A program made the position numbers and the translations under genes. From Microcaldota archaeon (GTDB lineage Archaea > Micrarchaeota > Micrarchaeia > Micrarchaeales > Micrarchaeaceae), in NCBI GenBank assembly GCA_021816885.1, contig JAKAWS010000002.1:1-64000 (forward strand): a DNA stretch of 64,000 nt. The letters are read 5' to 3'. The notes beneath the pieces are model-generated. The model did not search any database, had not been told where the DNA came from, and worked only from the letters and a program-made list of their open reading frames with translations. Every line of letters begins with the position of its first letter. Within the stretch, counting starts at the first letter, position 1. Of this stretch, positions 32,159 to 40,272 are shown one piece after another.

Positions 32159-33556
32159 ATGGGAGACGTATATTACAAGACAATAAAAAAGATAACGAGC
32201 GTACTGCTTTTTGTGGAGGGGATAAAAGATGCCGCTTACGGGGAGATGGCGGATATAAAGCTGGAAGGAGGGAACATCGTCAGGGGCCAGGTCCTGGACA
32301 GCAGGAATGGCCTCTCTATAATACAGTCTTTCGGAGATACACGCAGCATGAACCTTAAAGAGACAAGCGTCAGGCTGACCGGCAGCGCAGCAACCCTGAA
32401 CGTCAGTACCAACATGCTTGGAAGGGTGTTCGACGGTCTGGGAAGGCCGCGAGACAATGGCCCGCCTATACGGAGCGACGAGCAGATCGAGATCAACGGT
32501 AGCGCGATAAACCCCTATTCCAGGGAAGAACCGTCCGAGTTCATACAGACCGGCATATCTACAATAGACTGCATGAACACCTTGGTCAGAGGACAGAAGC
32601 TTCCTATCTTCTCTGGAGCAGGCCTTCCGCATAACAAGCTGGCGGCGCAGATAGCAAGACAGGCCAAGCTGCGGAGCAACGATGAGGGATTTGCTGTTGT
32701 CTTCGGAGGGATGGGAATAAACAGCGAGGAGGCAAATTTCTTCAAGAGGGAGTTCGAGAGCACAGGAGCGCTCGAAAAGTCGATCATGTTCCTGAACCTA
32801 TCATCAGAGCCGTCTATGGAAAGGATAATACTTCCGCGTCTTGTGCTGACAACCGCGGAGTACCTGGCATACAACCAGGGGATGCACGTGCTTGCGATAC
32901 TCACCGACATGACAAACTACTGCGAGGCGCTGCGAGAGGTCTCTGCTGCAAGGGAGGAGGTGCCTGGCAGAAGGGGCTTTCCCGGATACATGTATACTGA
33001 TCTCTCAACGATATACGAGCGTGCAGGCAAGATCAAAGGCAGGAAGGGCTCGATAACGCAGATGCCGATACTCACAATGCCTAACGACGACATAACGCAT
33101 CCGATTCCCGACCTGACCGGATACATAACCGAGGGCCAAATAGTCCTGAGCCGCGAGCTATACAGGAAAGGGATATATCCGAACGTGAGCGTGCTTCCTT
33201 CGCTCTCAAGGCTGATGAATCAGGGAATCGGCAAGAGGTCCACAAGAGAAGACCACAGGAATGTCGCAGACCAGCTCTACGCTGCATATGCGCGCGGCAT
33301 AGAAGTCGGAAACCTGATAGAGATAGTCGGAGAGGAGGCGCTGACAGAGTCAGATAAGAAATACCTTAAGTTCTCAAGCGAGTTCGAAGGAAAGTTCGTC
33401 TCGCAGGGTTACTACGAGGACAGGGACATAGAGAAGACGCTCGAGCTGGGCTGGGACCTTTTCGGCGCGCTAGACACCGAAGAAATGAAGAGGCTCAAGC
33501 CAGAACAGATAAAGAAATATGGAAAGTGGAAGGATGCACAACGCGAAACTGACTAG
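32159..33556 (+). CDS. atpB: A-type ATP synthase regulatory subunit B
   Basis: A 465-aa non-catalytic nucleotide-binding subunit. [20 protein letters not shown] and [20 protein letters not shown] replace the P-loop as usual for [21 protein letters not shown] and [23 protein letters not shown] are diagnostic. The frame is open from 32117 inside atpA; the ATG at 32159 gives the family N-terminus ([16 protein letters not shown]). Confidence 0.96.
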   Translation: MGDVYYKTIKKITSVLLFVEGIKDAAYGEMADIKLEGGNIVRGQVLDSRNGLSIIQSFGDTRSMNLKETSVRLTGSAATLNVSTNMLGRVFDGLGRPRDNGPPIRSDEQIEINGSAINPYSREEPSEFIQTGISTIDCMNTLVRGQKLPIFSGAGLPHNKLAAQIARQAKLRSNDEGFAVVFGGMGINSEEANFFKREFESTGALEKSIMFLNLSSEPSMERIILPRLVLTTAEYLAYNQGMHVLAILTDMTNYCEALREVSAAREEVPGRRGFPGYMYTDLSTIYERAGKIKGRKGSITQMPILTMPNDDITHPIPDLTGYITEGQIVLSRELYRKGIYPNVSVLPSLSRLMNQGIGKRSTREDHRNVADQLYAAYARGIEVGNLIEIVGEEALTESDKKYLKFSSEFEGKFVSQGYYEDRDIEKTLELGWDLFGALDTEEMKRLKPEQIKKYGKWKDAQRETD

Positions 33557-34157
33557 GTTGGAGATGATGCGTACCAAATCAAAGATAAAGATAGCGGAGC
33601 GCGGCCTGGAACTCCTCAAGATGAAGAGAGCGAGCCTGGTGCTCGCATTCTTCAAGATGATAAACGAGATCAAATTGCTCAAGGTCGACCTTTATGGGAT
33701 CATATCAGATGCGGAAGACAGAATAAAGATAGCGGAGATATATTCGGGGAGGATAAGGCTGGAGAGGATAGCGATAGAACAGAGCAGGATAGGCGCGTCA
33801 GTCGAAGCGGAAAACATAATGGGGGTAAAGATACCGAACATAAGGCTCGGGGCGAAGGCAAGAGAGAATGTGCCATACGAGCTCATCTCGGTCCCGCCTC
33901 CTGTCCATGATGCGAAAGAGAGTTTCGAGAGGGCGTTCCGCATGCTCATAGAGATAGCGGAGAAAGAGAACTCGTTAAGGAAGCTGCTCAAAGAGATAGA
34001 TAAGCTTAACAGGAGGTCGAACGCGATAGAGAACATAGCGGTCCCGAGGATGGAAGAGATAGTGGAATACATAAGCCAAGGGCTGGAGGACATAGAGAGA
34101 GACCAGCTAGTCTCGCTCAAGTTCATAAAGGGTAAAATAAATGCCGAGGCAGGATAG
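33534..34157 (+). CDS. atpD: A-type ATP synthase subunit D (central stalk)
   Basis: A 207-aa long helical hairpin that forms the rotor shaft. The N-terminus [20 protein letters not shown] followed by [16 protein letters not shown] is the standard subunit D pattern, and the C-terminal return helix has [20 protein letters not shown] followed by [20 protein letters not shown]. The start I use (33534) overlaps the atpB 3' end by 23 bp; an earlier in-frame start at 33519 is less like the family. Confidence 0.93.
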   Translation: MHNAKLTRLEMMRTKSKIKIAERGLELLKMKRASLVLAFFKMINEIKLLKVDLYGIISDAEDRIKIAEIYSGRIRLERIAIEQSRIGASVEAENIMGVKIPNIRLGAKARENVPYELISVPPPVHDAKESFERAFRMLIEIAEKENSLRKLLKEIDKLNRRSNAIENIAVPRMEEIVEYISQGLEDIERDQLVSLKFIKGKINAEAG

Positions 34158-34263
34158 CGCGGATGCGCTGAGGAGGTTCAGAATGATACGCACAGCATTC
34201 GCAGCGTTCAATATCGTTTGCTCGGTAGCATTGCTGCTGTTCTTCGCAGCGAGGTTGTTTTGA
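34141..34263 (+). CDS. 40-aa single-helix membrane protein in the ATP synthase operon
   Basis: Read directly: [20 protein letters not shown], then AAFNIVCSVALLLFFAARLF and stop. A basic amphipathic head (residues 1-17) precedes one membrane helix (about 18-39). It overlaps the 3' end of atpD by 17 bp and its stop overlaps the atpH start (TGATG), so it is built into the operon. Position just after atpD is that of ahaG in Methanosarcina, which also encodes a very small protein of unclear role, but I see no sequence proof of homology. A small membrane-sector or assembly subunit is possible. Confidence 0.6.
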   Translation: MPRQDSADALRRFRMIRTAFAAFNIVCSVALLLFFAARLF

Positions 34264-34580
34264 TGGACAACGTAGTAATCTTAGAAAGGATAAGGAAGGC
34301 AGAAGAATCCGCACAGTTAGTCGTAAGCAACGCTGAAGAGGAATACAGGCGGGAGTTAGATCACGCGAACAAACAGGCAGAAGAGATAACCGCAAAGGCG
34401 AAAATCAAGGCCGATGCCATAAGGGAATTCATCATCGCAAAGGCGAAGCTGGAAGAAGAGGAGGAAACAGCGAAGATGGAAGAGAAGCATAAGAGGGAGA
34501 TAAGTTCGATGGGACGTGTAGACAGGAATACCGCACTCACTGTATTCGAGTCTGCCGTAAGGGATCTCTTTGGTGTTTGA
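34263..34580 (+). CDS. atpH: A-type ATP synthase subunit H (peripheral stalk)
   Basis: A 105-aa coiled-coil protein that pairs with subunit E. The long charged helix ERIRKAEESAQLVVSNAEEE … RREISSM ends in a short C-terminal domain (NTALTVFESAVRDLFGV). The ATG at 34263 shares TGATG with the preceding 40-aa gene. Placing H and I at the end of the operon, rather than before K as in many archaea, is a rearrangement. Confidence 0.9.
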   Translation: MDNVVILERIRKAEESAQLVVSNAEEEYRRELDHANKQAEEITAKAKIKADAIREFIIAKAKLEEEEETAKMEEKHKREISSMGRVDRNTALTVFESAVRDLFGV

Positions 34581-36518
34581 ATGTTCTTGAGCGCGAAAAT
34601 GAGCAAGCTGACCATCACAACCACAAAGGACAATTATGATGCAGTGCTTTCAGCGCTGCACGACATAGGGCTCATGCAGATAGAACAGATCAGCCCATCG
34701 GCCGGGTTAAGGCAGGCAGAGAGCCTGTACTACCGCGACATGACAGAGCTAGCGCAGAGGTTCAGGAGCCTTTCGGGGATGCTGAAAAGGCAGCCTAACC
34801 CAAAGAGATACAGTTTCAATACCATAGAGGAGCTGATAGAGGCTTCTGGGCGGGTGTCTATCGATGAGAGAGTAATCTGGCTCAACAGGCAGATAGGGAA
34901 GACCGAAACGATAAAGGCAAATCTGGAGGAACGCCTTTCGACAATCGGGATGCTGAAAGGGTTCGCGCACGACATCTCGATACTCAATTCCCCTAGGATT
35001 GTCTCGTTCATCGTAGCCGACTACAAAAGAAAGGGAAAGGACGAGAAGGAATTCAACGATTGGATCAGAAAGCTGGAGTCCGAGAGCTTGACGACAAAGA
35101 TAGCTGGCGCCACGATAATAAGCATGGAGCGCTCGAAAGAGTCGCGGATCGGAGAAGCCGCCACGAAGACAAAATTGCAGATGATACCCGTGCCGAGAGA
35201 GTACGGGGTCGTGAATGATGCGTCAAAACGGATAAGGGAACGCATCGAGCTCGCAGAGCAGAGGCTCATAGAGCTGAATCAGGAGCTCGATGGCATATCA
35301 AAAGAGAACTATCCGATAGTGAGCGCAATAAAGGAGCAGTTGGAGCTTGAAGCAGCGAAACAGGATGTGACCACAAAACTGGGGCAGACGCAGTCCACCA
35401 TATCCATAGAGGGATGGGTCCCGACCAAAATGGTGCAAAGGCTGAAGCGTACACTATCGAAGATAACCTCGGAGAAGGTCAGCCTGACAGAGATTGACAC
35501 AAAAGAGATTGCGCCCACAAAGATGGAGAATCCGAGGTGGTCAAGGCTTTACGAGTTCTTCATAAGGTTTTATTCCCTCCCAAAAAGCAACGAGATAGAC
35601 CCAACAATGATATTTGCCGTGCTCTTTCCGGTTTTCTTCGGATTTATGGTAGGGGACTTCGGCTACGGCGCAGTGATGCTCGCCTTTTCCATATGGCTTT
35701 CCCACAGAATACAGCATCCGCCTAAACGCAGCCGCATACCAAAGAAGATCTCGTCGTTCGTCCACACGATAATAAGCGACAACGGACTTTTCTTCATATC
35801 AAGGGCGATAATGCCTGGCGCCGTAATAGCGATGGTTCTCGGCGCGGCCTTCGACAACTATTTCGGGTTTGCTCTTCCGTACTATACTGCGCTGTTTAAC
35901 GTCCAGACCGGGCTCAGCAAACTCCTTCTTGTGTCGGGATGGATAGGCGTCGGCGTGATCTCTTTCGGCCTTGTGCTCGGTTTTGTAAATAACATGCGCG
36001 TCAGGAACAGGAAGCACGCATACGCGAAACTGGGCTGGCTTATGACTGCATGGGGGATAGTACTCACAGGCCTTCTCGTATTGCACAGACAGAGCATCGG
36101 TTTCTCGAATCCGGTCTCCATCATCTATATAATAAGCATACTTGCCGGGATAGCGGTATTCCTTGCGGGAGAGGGAGTGCAGTCCCTTATGGAGCTTCCC
36201 TCCATAGTGAGCCACATACTCTCTTACACGAGACTGGTCGGAATACTTCTGGCATCTTTCATACTCGCCGAGGTGATAGACCTCGTGTTTACAAGCAGCA
36301 TACATTCATCACTACCTATTGCCATATTCGGGATTGTGATATTGGTAGTAGGCCAGCTCTTCAACCTCGTCATCGCGGTCTTTGAGCCGGGAATACAAGG
36401 TGCAAGGCTGATATATGTGGAGATGTTTTCGAAGTTCTTTTCAGGAAACGGGCAGGAGTTTAGGCCCTTCAAAAACGAGAGAAGGCACACAATCAGCCGC
36501 TTTTCCATAGAGAAATAG
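34581..36518 (+). CDS. atpI: A-type ATP synthase subunit I (membrane a-subunit)
   Basis: A 645-aa stator subunit. The N-terminal half (about 1-330) is cytoplasmic with the SKLTITTTKDNYDAVLSALH opening, two long helices and SIEGWVPTKMVQRLK. The C-terminal half has about eight membrane helices (PVFFGFMVGDFGYGAVMLAF, PSIVSHILSYTRLVGILLAS with the ion-channel Arg, GQLFNLVIAVFEPGIQGARL followed by IYVEMFSKFF). It starts immediately after the atpH stop. Last gene of the operon; its end faces the convergent Alba gene 5 bp away. Confidence 0.94.
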   Translation: MFLSAKMSKLTITTTKDNYDAVLSALHDIGLMQIEQISPSAGLRQAESLYYRDMTELAQRFRSLSGMLKRQPNPKRYSFNTIEELIEASGRVSIDERVIWLNRQIGKTETIKANLEERLSTIGMLKGFAHDISILNSPRIVSFIVADYKRKGKDEKEFNDWIRKLESESLTTKIAGATIISMERSKESRIGEAATKTKLQMIPVPREYGVVNDASKRIRERIELAEQRLIELNQELDGISKENYPIVSAIKEQLELEAAKQDVTTKLGQTQSTISIEGWVPTKMVQRLKRTLSKITSEKVSLTEIDTKEIAPTKMENPRWSRLYEFFIRFYSLPKSNEIDPTMIFAVLFPVFFGFMVGDFGYGAVMLAFSIWLSHRIQHPPKRSRIPKKISSFVHTIISDNGLFFISRAIMPGAVIAMVLGAAFDNYFGFALPYYTALFNVQTGLSKLLLVSGWIGVGVISFGLVLGFVNNMRVRNRKHAYAKLGWLMTAWGIVLTGLLVLHRQSIGFSNPVSIIYIISILAGIAVFLAGEGVQSLMELPSIVSHILSYTRLVGILLASFILAEVIDLVFTSSIHSSLPIAIFGIVILVVGQLFNLVIAVFEPGIQGARLIYVEMFSKFFSGNGQEFRPFKNERRHTISRFSIEK

Positions 36519-36523
36519 GGAAT

Positions 36524-36832
36524 CTAAGATACCATCTTTATCTGTATCGCGCTGACCTTTGTCTTTGTGCCGTCCTCGTTGGTAAGTTCCTCTGAAGATG
36601 TTCGTATCTCCTTGTCCTTTACGTTGTTCAGGTAACGGTTCTTTACTATCTCGGACACGTCGACCGCCTTAGATATCGCTAGCCCTCTTGCCTTTATCGT
36701 GACCTCTCCGGCGCCGCCGTTGAACTGCGTGACGACAGCCAGAACGTAGTTTATGGTCGGCTTCTTCCCTATGTATATCACATTCTCCTCTTTTCCTGCG
36801 CTTACTGCTTGTGTCTTGTTCTCTTCGTCCAT
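36524..36832 (-). CDS. albA: DNA/RNA-binding chromatin protein Alba
   Basis: A 102-aa nucleoid protein. [20 protein letters not shown] and [20 protein letters not shown], with [10 protein letters not shown] after it, are the Alba core, including the K in the G-K-K-P loop used for DNA contact. The N-terminal 17 residues are an acidic leader. Possible operator: the inverted repeat TTCTACG-c-CGTAGAA (36893-36907) about 60 nt upstream of the start. Confidence 0.93.
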   Translation of the reverse strand: MDEENKTQAVSAGKEENVIYIGKKPTINYVLAVVTQFNGGAGEVTIKARGLAISKAVDVSEIVKNRYLNNVKDKEIRTSSEELTNEDGTKTKVSAIQIKMVS

Positions 36833-37147
36833 AAAATTACCTGGTTATTCTACATTAGGTATTTGCTGTAAGCGATAATACTGCAGTCTCGCTTCTACGC
36901 CGTAGAACCAGATTTATTATGCGGATAAGCTCTTTATATCTTTAGGAATGTAAGCGAGAAACTCCACGCCATTTATGGATGAAGCGAAAGCGAACTGTGG
37001 TTGGTTATTGAGTATACGAAGCTCCAGACAACCTTTTTAAACGTTCTCAGACATGTCTGTTTAGTGGTATAGATGTTTGATGGACCTGCTGGAGTAAGCA
37101 CAGGAACAAGCGGCTTTGGCGGACGCTAAGTGGTATATCGTTTATTT
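36833..37147. other. 315-bp intergenic region: Alba promoter side, palindrome and tiny open frames
   Basis: Contains a 15-nt inverted repeat TTCTACGcCGTAGAA (36893-36907). AAGCGA-type hexamers recur several times in both orientations between 36870 and 36990. Two TATA-like boxes point right: tttatatct near 36930 and cttttttaaacg near 37030. The second is followed by an 18-codon frame at 37071-37127 (MFDGPAGVSTGTSGFGGR), then a T-rich run. No clear gene. A small RNA or microprotein is possible. Confidence 0.3.
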
Positions 37148-38461
37148 TTAAGTTGGGAGCTGTCTCCCAATCTCTTTTAGTTTTTCATAACTATAAGTCT
37201 GCTCTTTGTCGAACCTTCTGTAACACAGTGAGCCTAATACAACATTCGATACCATAAGTTCTTTGATTTTGAGTCCTTTTATATTCGTTTTTATCTCCCG
37301 TATTTTATTCTCAAACTCACCACCTCTAAATATAGGCATTATAAATAAGGTACTAATAGGAAATGCAACGTCGTTGACAAGTGTATATAAATCATTTATA
37401 TTTGAAGATTCCCTTATCATCTCCGAAAGGTACACTTTTTCTGACGAAAAGAAATCCTTACCATTAACAATTTCCATCAAAAAAATTGCGATATGTTTTA
37501 TAGGCAGTTTTGTGAGGTTTATAGTGGGCCTGATAATTATCCCCTTTTTTATCAACTTATTATAGGCATATCGTGATGCCCCGTACTCAAAGCCGTTGTT
37601 TTTGTCTATATCGGAAAAGTTCGCAGCTCCGTTAGAACTTAAACTCTTCAATACAGCGTATTCTGTGTTTGTTATGTTCCAACTTTCTGGTCTTGGGGTA
37701 TCTTTGGTTCTATGCCATACGATTTTTTCCAATAGTCTAAAGAACTCCGCCCTGGTTGGCAAAGTGCCAAAATCATTTAGGTGAGGAGCCACATACCATT
37801 CGGAATCATAATCCTTAACTTGCGTCTTTTCTTTGATGTATCTCGTCATATAAAAAACCGTAGTGTTGTTCATCGAATAGAAATATATCACAAGATGGTA
37901 TTCTCCGCTTGTCATCATTACCAGTTGTATCTCTGGGATATCTTCCAATGCTTTTTTGATAATCTCCAACTGCGGCACTTCGTTTGTGAACTTTACAAAG
38001 GCGATAAAGCTCTGAAACCCCAATTTCAAAAAGTCTATTTCTAGGAGATACTCGATTCCATATTTTTCCTCTGCTTTCTTTATCTGGTAAGCCGCTGCCG
38101 AAGTGCTCAACCCTATCTTCTTTGCTATCTCCGGTATCGTGGCACGCCCGTCCATGCTCAATATCTTTACTATCTCAAGATCATGCCTTGATATTTCTGC
38201 CTGCGTGCCGTTTTCTTCCTCTTTGTGTCTCTCTTTGTGCTCCTTCGGCCTTCTTCTTGTCGGTATCAGGATTCCGTCTTCTGTTATCGTACCTATGTAC
38301 ACAGAACTTCTGAAATCCCTCTCTGATCTTTTGCTGTGTCTGCTTATGTACTCGTATAAAAGGTATTTCCCCGCTTTTGATACTGCTATGTGGAGGTACG
38401 GACTATACTCTATCCTCAATCTTTCTACTAGCGCCGTTACCTTTTCCGGAAACTTCCGCAT
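37148..38461 (-). CDS. Lrp/AsnC-like regulator with N-terminal extra domain and two HTH domains
   Basis: 437 aa. An N-terminal about 95-residue basic domain (KVTALVERLRIEYSPYLHIA; SVYIGTITEDGIL) is followed by an AsnC-type HTH (LEIVKILSMDGRATIPEIAK followed by KIGLSTSAAAYQIKKAE) and an Lrp-like sensor (YLLEIDFLKLGFQSFIAFVK). A second HTH (YAVLKSLSSNGAANFSDIDK) and a second sensor region follow. The order parallels the 351-aa protein at 20939-21994, which lacks the N-terminal domain. AT-rich. Possibly a lineage-specific regulator family. Confidence 0.7.
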   Translation of the reverse strand: MRKFPEKVTALVERLRIEYSPYLHIAVSKAGKYLLYEYISRHSKRSERDFRSSVYIGTITEDGILIPTRRRPKEHKERHKEEENGTQAEISRHDLEIVKILSMDGRATIPEIAKKIGLSTSAAAYQIKKAEEKYGIEYLLEIDFLKLGFQSFIAFVKFTNEVPQLEIIKKALEDIPEIQLVMMTSGEYHLVIYFYSMNNTTVFYMTRYIKEKTQVKDYDSEWYVAPHLNDFGTLPTRAEFFRLLEKIVWHRTKDTPRPESWNITNTEYAVLKSLSSNGAANFSDIDKNNGFEYGASRYAYNKLIKKGIIIRPTINLTKLPIKHIAIFLMEIVNGKDFFSSEKVYLSEMIRESSNINDLYTLVNDVAFPISTLFIMPIFRGGEFENKIREIKTNIKGLKIKELMVSNVVLGSLCYRRFDKEQTYSYEKLKEIGRQLPT

Positions 38462-38853
38462 ATAATATTTTTACTTTTAATATATATAAAAGCATTTCTC
38501 TTTTTAGTTTTTGATATTTTCTACTAAATTTTATGATTTTTAGTAATAAAATTAAAAATATGCCATTTCTTTTTTATTATAAATACCCATTTTGGCGGTT
38601 TAGTTCCATGGTGCTTATATACAGGCTCGCTCAAAATAATATTGGTTGGATGGGAAGGAATGTTTCGGATAATGAGCCGGCATCAGTGCCTACTTTTTAC
38701 CTGTGCTATCCTTATCTATCTATCCAAGCCCTGTGTACAAAGAACGACACATGGTTCCACGCCCATACCCATTGCAGACAACGTTTGTTGTCTGCGTCCT
38801 CTTTCTCCCTTTTGTACTTCCTGCTTTGCTTCTAAATAATCTTATGTTTAGGG
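38462..38853. other. 392-bp gap with promoter-like and hairpin signals
   Basis: AT-rich from 38462 to about 38590 (promoter side of the regulator gene), then a TATA-like gcttatatacag near 38615 pointing right. A perfect hairpin GCAGACAAC-GTTT-GTTGTCTGC (38774-38795) is followed by a T/C-rich stretch. Short open frames here are not convincing as proteins. A transcript of about 150 nt ending at the hairpin is possible. Confidence 0.3.
38774..38795 (+). terminator. Perfect 9-bp hairpin, possible terminator
   Basis: GCAGACAAC, loop GTTT, GTTGTCTGC, followed by gtcctctttctccctttt. It lies 59 bp before the gene at 38854. Confidence 0.45.
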
Positions 38854-39222
38854 ATGACTATGGATGAGAAAAAAATATCTTTCCTGAAAGCGTATGTCAG
38901 GATGAAAATAAGGACAGACCCGAACGCCCGCAGTTTTTTGGAGGATGGGACTGTCACTATGGATGGCAAGTGTTACCATCAGTATTTCTTCTTGGATCCC
39001 CATGATGCAGATCCTCCGCGTCTTGCCAATCTGGTTTACCTTAATGGTGAGTCTGTCGAAAACGTTTATACTGAGAAGTCAAAGAATGGTATACGCGTGA
39101 GAGTGAGCTTCTTTGGTCCCAAGCCCAAAAGGTTTGACTCCGGCCTAAAGAAGATTGACAAGCGTTACGGTAAGCTGATAACTTATAAGGATTGTCGGTT
39201 TTCTGGAAAGGACCTTCTCTGA
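38854..39222 (+). CDS. Unknown basic protein (122 aa)
   Basis: A soluble, basic protein with no recognised family: FLKAYVRMKIRTDPNARSFL, VTMDGKCYHQYFFLDP, VRVSFFGPKPKRFDSGLKKI. The alternation of charged and hydrophobic residues suggests a small alpha/beta fold. The second methionine (38860) is an alternative start. It stands alone between the hairpin at 38774 and the convergent ferritin-like gene. Confidence 0.55.
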   Translation: MTMDEKKISFLKAYVRMKIRTDPNARSFLEDGTVTMDGKCYHQYFFLDPHDADPPRLANLVYLNGESVENVYTEKSKNGIRVRVSFFGPKPKRFDSGLKKIDKRYGKLITYKDCRFSGKDLL

Positions 39223-39335
39223 TTTTTGGCACTTTCTGCCCTTTTCAGGCGCTTTCAATTCTGTGAATGCGGGATATGGATGCATGAGAAGTTCCCATGC
39301 TTTAGCAGTAGGGTGATGTCACAATATCTCCTGTC

Positions 39336-40232
39336 TCATCTGCGGTCTCTGTGCTTCTCATTCTTCCTTTCTCTGAAAAGCTTTCCCATCTTTGCCACTT
39401 CGCCTTTGACATCAATATCCAGCCCCTCTTCCTTGAAAACAGTCAGTGGATATGCTATCGATATTGAACAGAGGAGCTCTATCTCTCTCTCTATTTTTGC
39501 TTTCTTCGCTATATGCACCTCTGCAATTACCGACCTGATTATGGGTTCCATAAGTCCCTCAAAGAGGCGTATCGCATCATCGCCCGAGTATCCATTCCTC
39601 AGTATCTCTCTGGTCGCGTTCTCTCCATGCTGAGCAATCTCAGTGGTGCCCTGGAAAGCCTTCCCGAACGTGCGCATGTACTCTGGCATCACAAAGTAGA
39701 ACGCTTTATAGAACGCGACTCCAAACACCACGCCATAAGAATATCTTATTATTATATTGGTGCTTATCATCCTCTCTTTCCAGTCCTCTATGCTCTCTAA
39801 CTGGTCAAAGACAGCCACAGCCTCTTCAGAAGGCGCATCAGGCTTGTGTCCAATCCCTTCTATAAGATTCTTTATTGCCCGCGCGTGCCTTTCTGCCGTC
39901 CCCGCCATCTCGGCATAGAACTCCTGGTACTCTTTTTTGTCCGGGACGGGCTCCCTTGCCCATTTATTGTATATATGAGCCGCCCGGCCCTCTCCATAAT
40001 AAAATAGGCTGAGGATGTGGACGACACTCTCTTTGTCGAACTCGACCCCGTTCGGAAGCTTTACATAGGAGCCGGTAACCTCTCCCTTCTTCCTCTTTAC
40101 TTCTATGAAACTTGTCGCGTATCTTATCGCAGCGGCGGGATTCTTCTTTATGTAGTCATAGACGTACGGCTTTACCCAAGCAGGTATATCATACCTCTCT
40201 AAGATGGAATCAACAAGATTCTTCCCCACCAT
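39336..40232 (-). CDS. Ferritin-like (di-iron) superfamily protein
   Basis: A 298-aa mostly helical protein. Two helix pairs carry E/H patterns typical of di-iron or ferritin-like bundles: FYYGEGRAAHIYNKWAREPV and MAGTAERHARAIKNLI, then FGKAFQGTTEIAQHGENATR with E-x-x-H. A middle hydrophobic stretch (YSYGVVFGVAFYKAFYFVMP) packs as a helix. The N-terminal 70 residues (PAWVKPYVYDYIKKNPAAAI) are a separate small domain. The metal and reaction are not evident; oxidative-stress or iron handling is a guess. The stop is followed by a convergent unknown gene. Confidence 0.55.
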   Translation of the reverse strand: MVGKNLVDSILERYDIPAWVKPYVYDYIKKNPAAAIRYATSFIEVKRKKGEVTGSYVKLPNGVEFDKESVVHILSLFYYGEGRAAHIYNKWAREPVPDKKEYQEFYAEMAGTAERHARAIKNLIEGIGHKPDAPSEEAVAVFDQLESIEDWKERMISTNIIIRYSYGVVFGVAFYKAFYFVMPEYMRTFGKAFQGTTEIAQHGENATREILRNGYSGDDAIRLFEGLMEPIIRSVIAEVHIAKKAKIEREIELLCSISIAYPLTVFKEEGLDIDVKGEVAKMGKLFRERKNEKHRDRR

Positions 40233-40272
40233 TGCATCAACTACTAACTCCTACTATTTATCTTGCATCCTC

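Noticed and set aside
31949-32632. 227-aa minus-strand frame across the atpA/atpB junction
   Set aside because: Both A and B subunits are certain on the plus strand; this is a shadow.
38533-38835. 100-codon open frame on the plus strand
   Set aside because: Starts in AT-rich promoter-like DNA, crosses the TATA-like element and the terminator-like hairpin, and has no protein-like composition.
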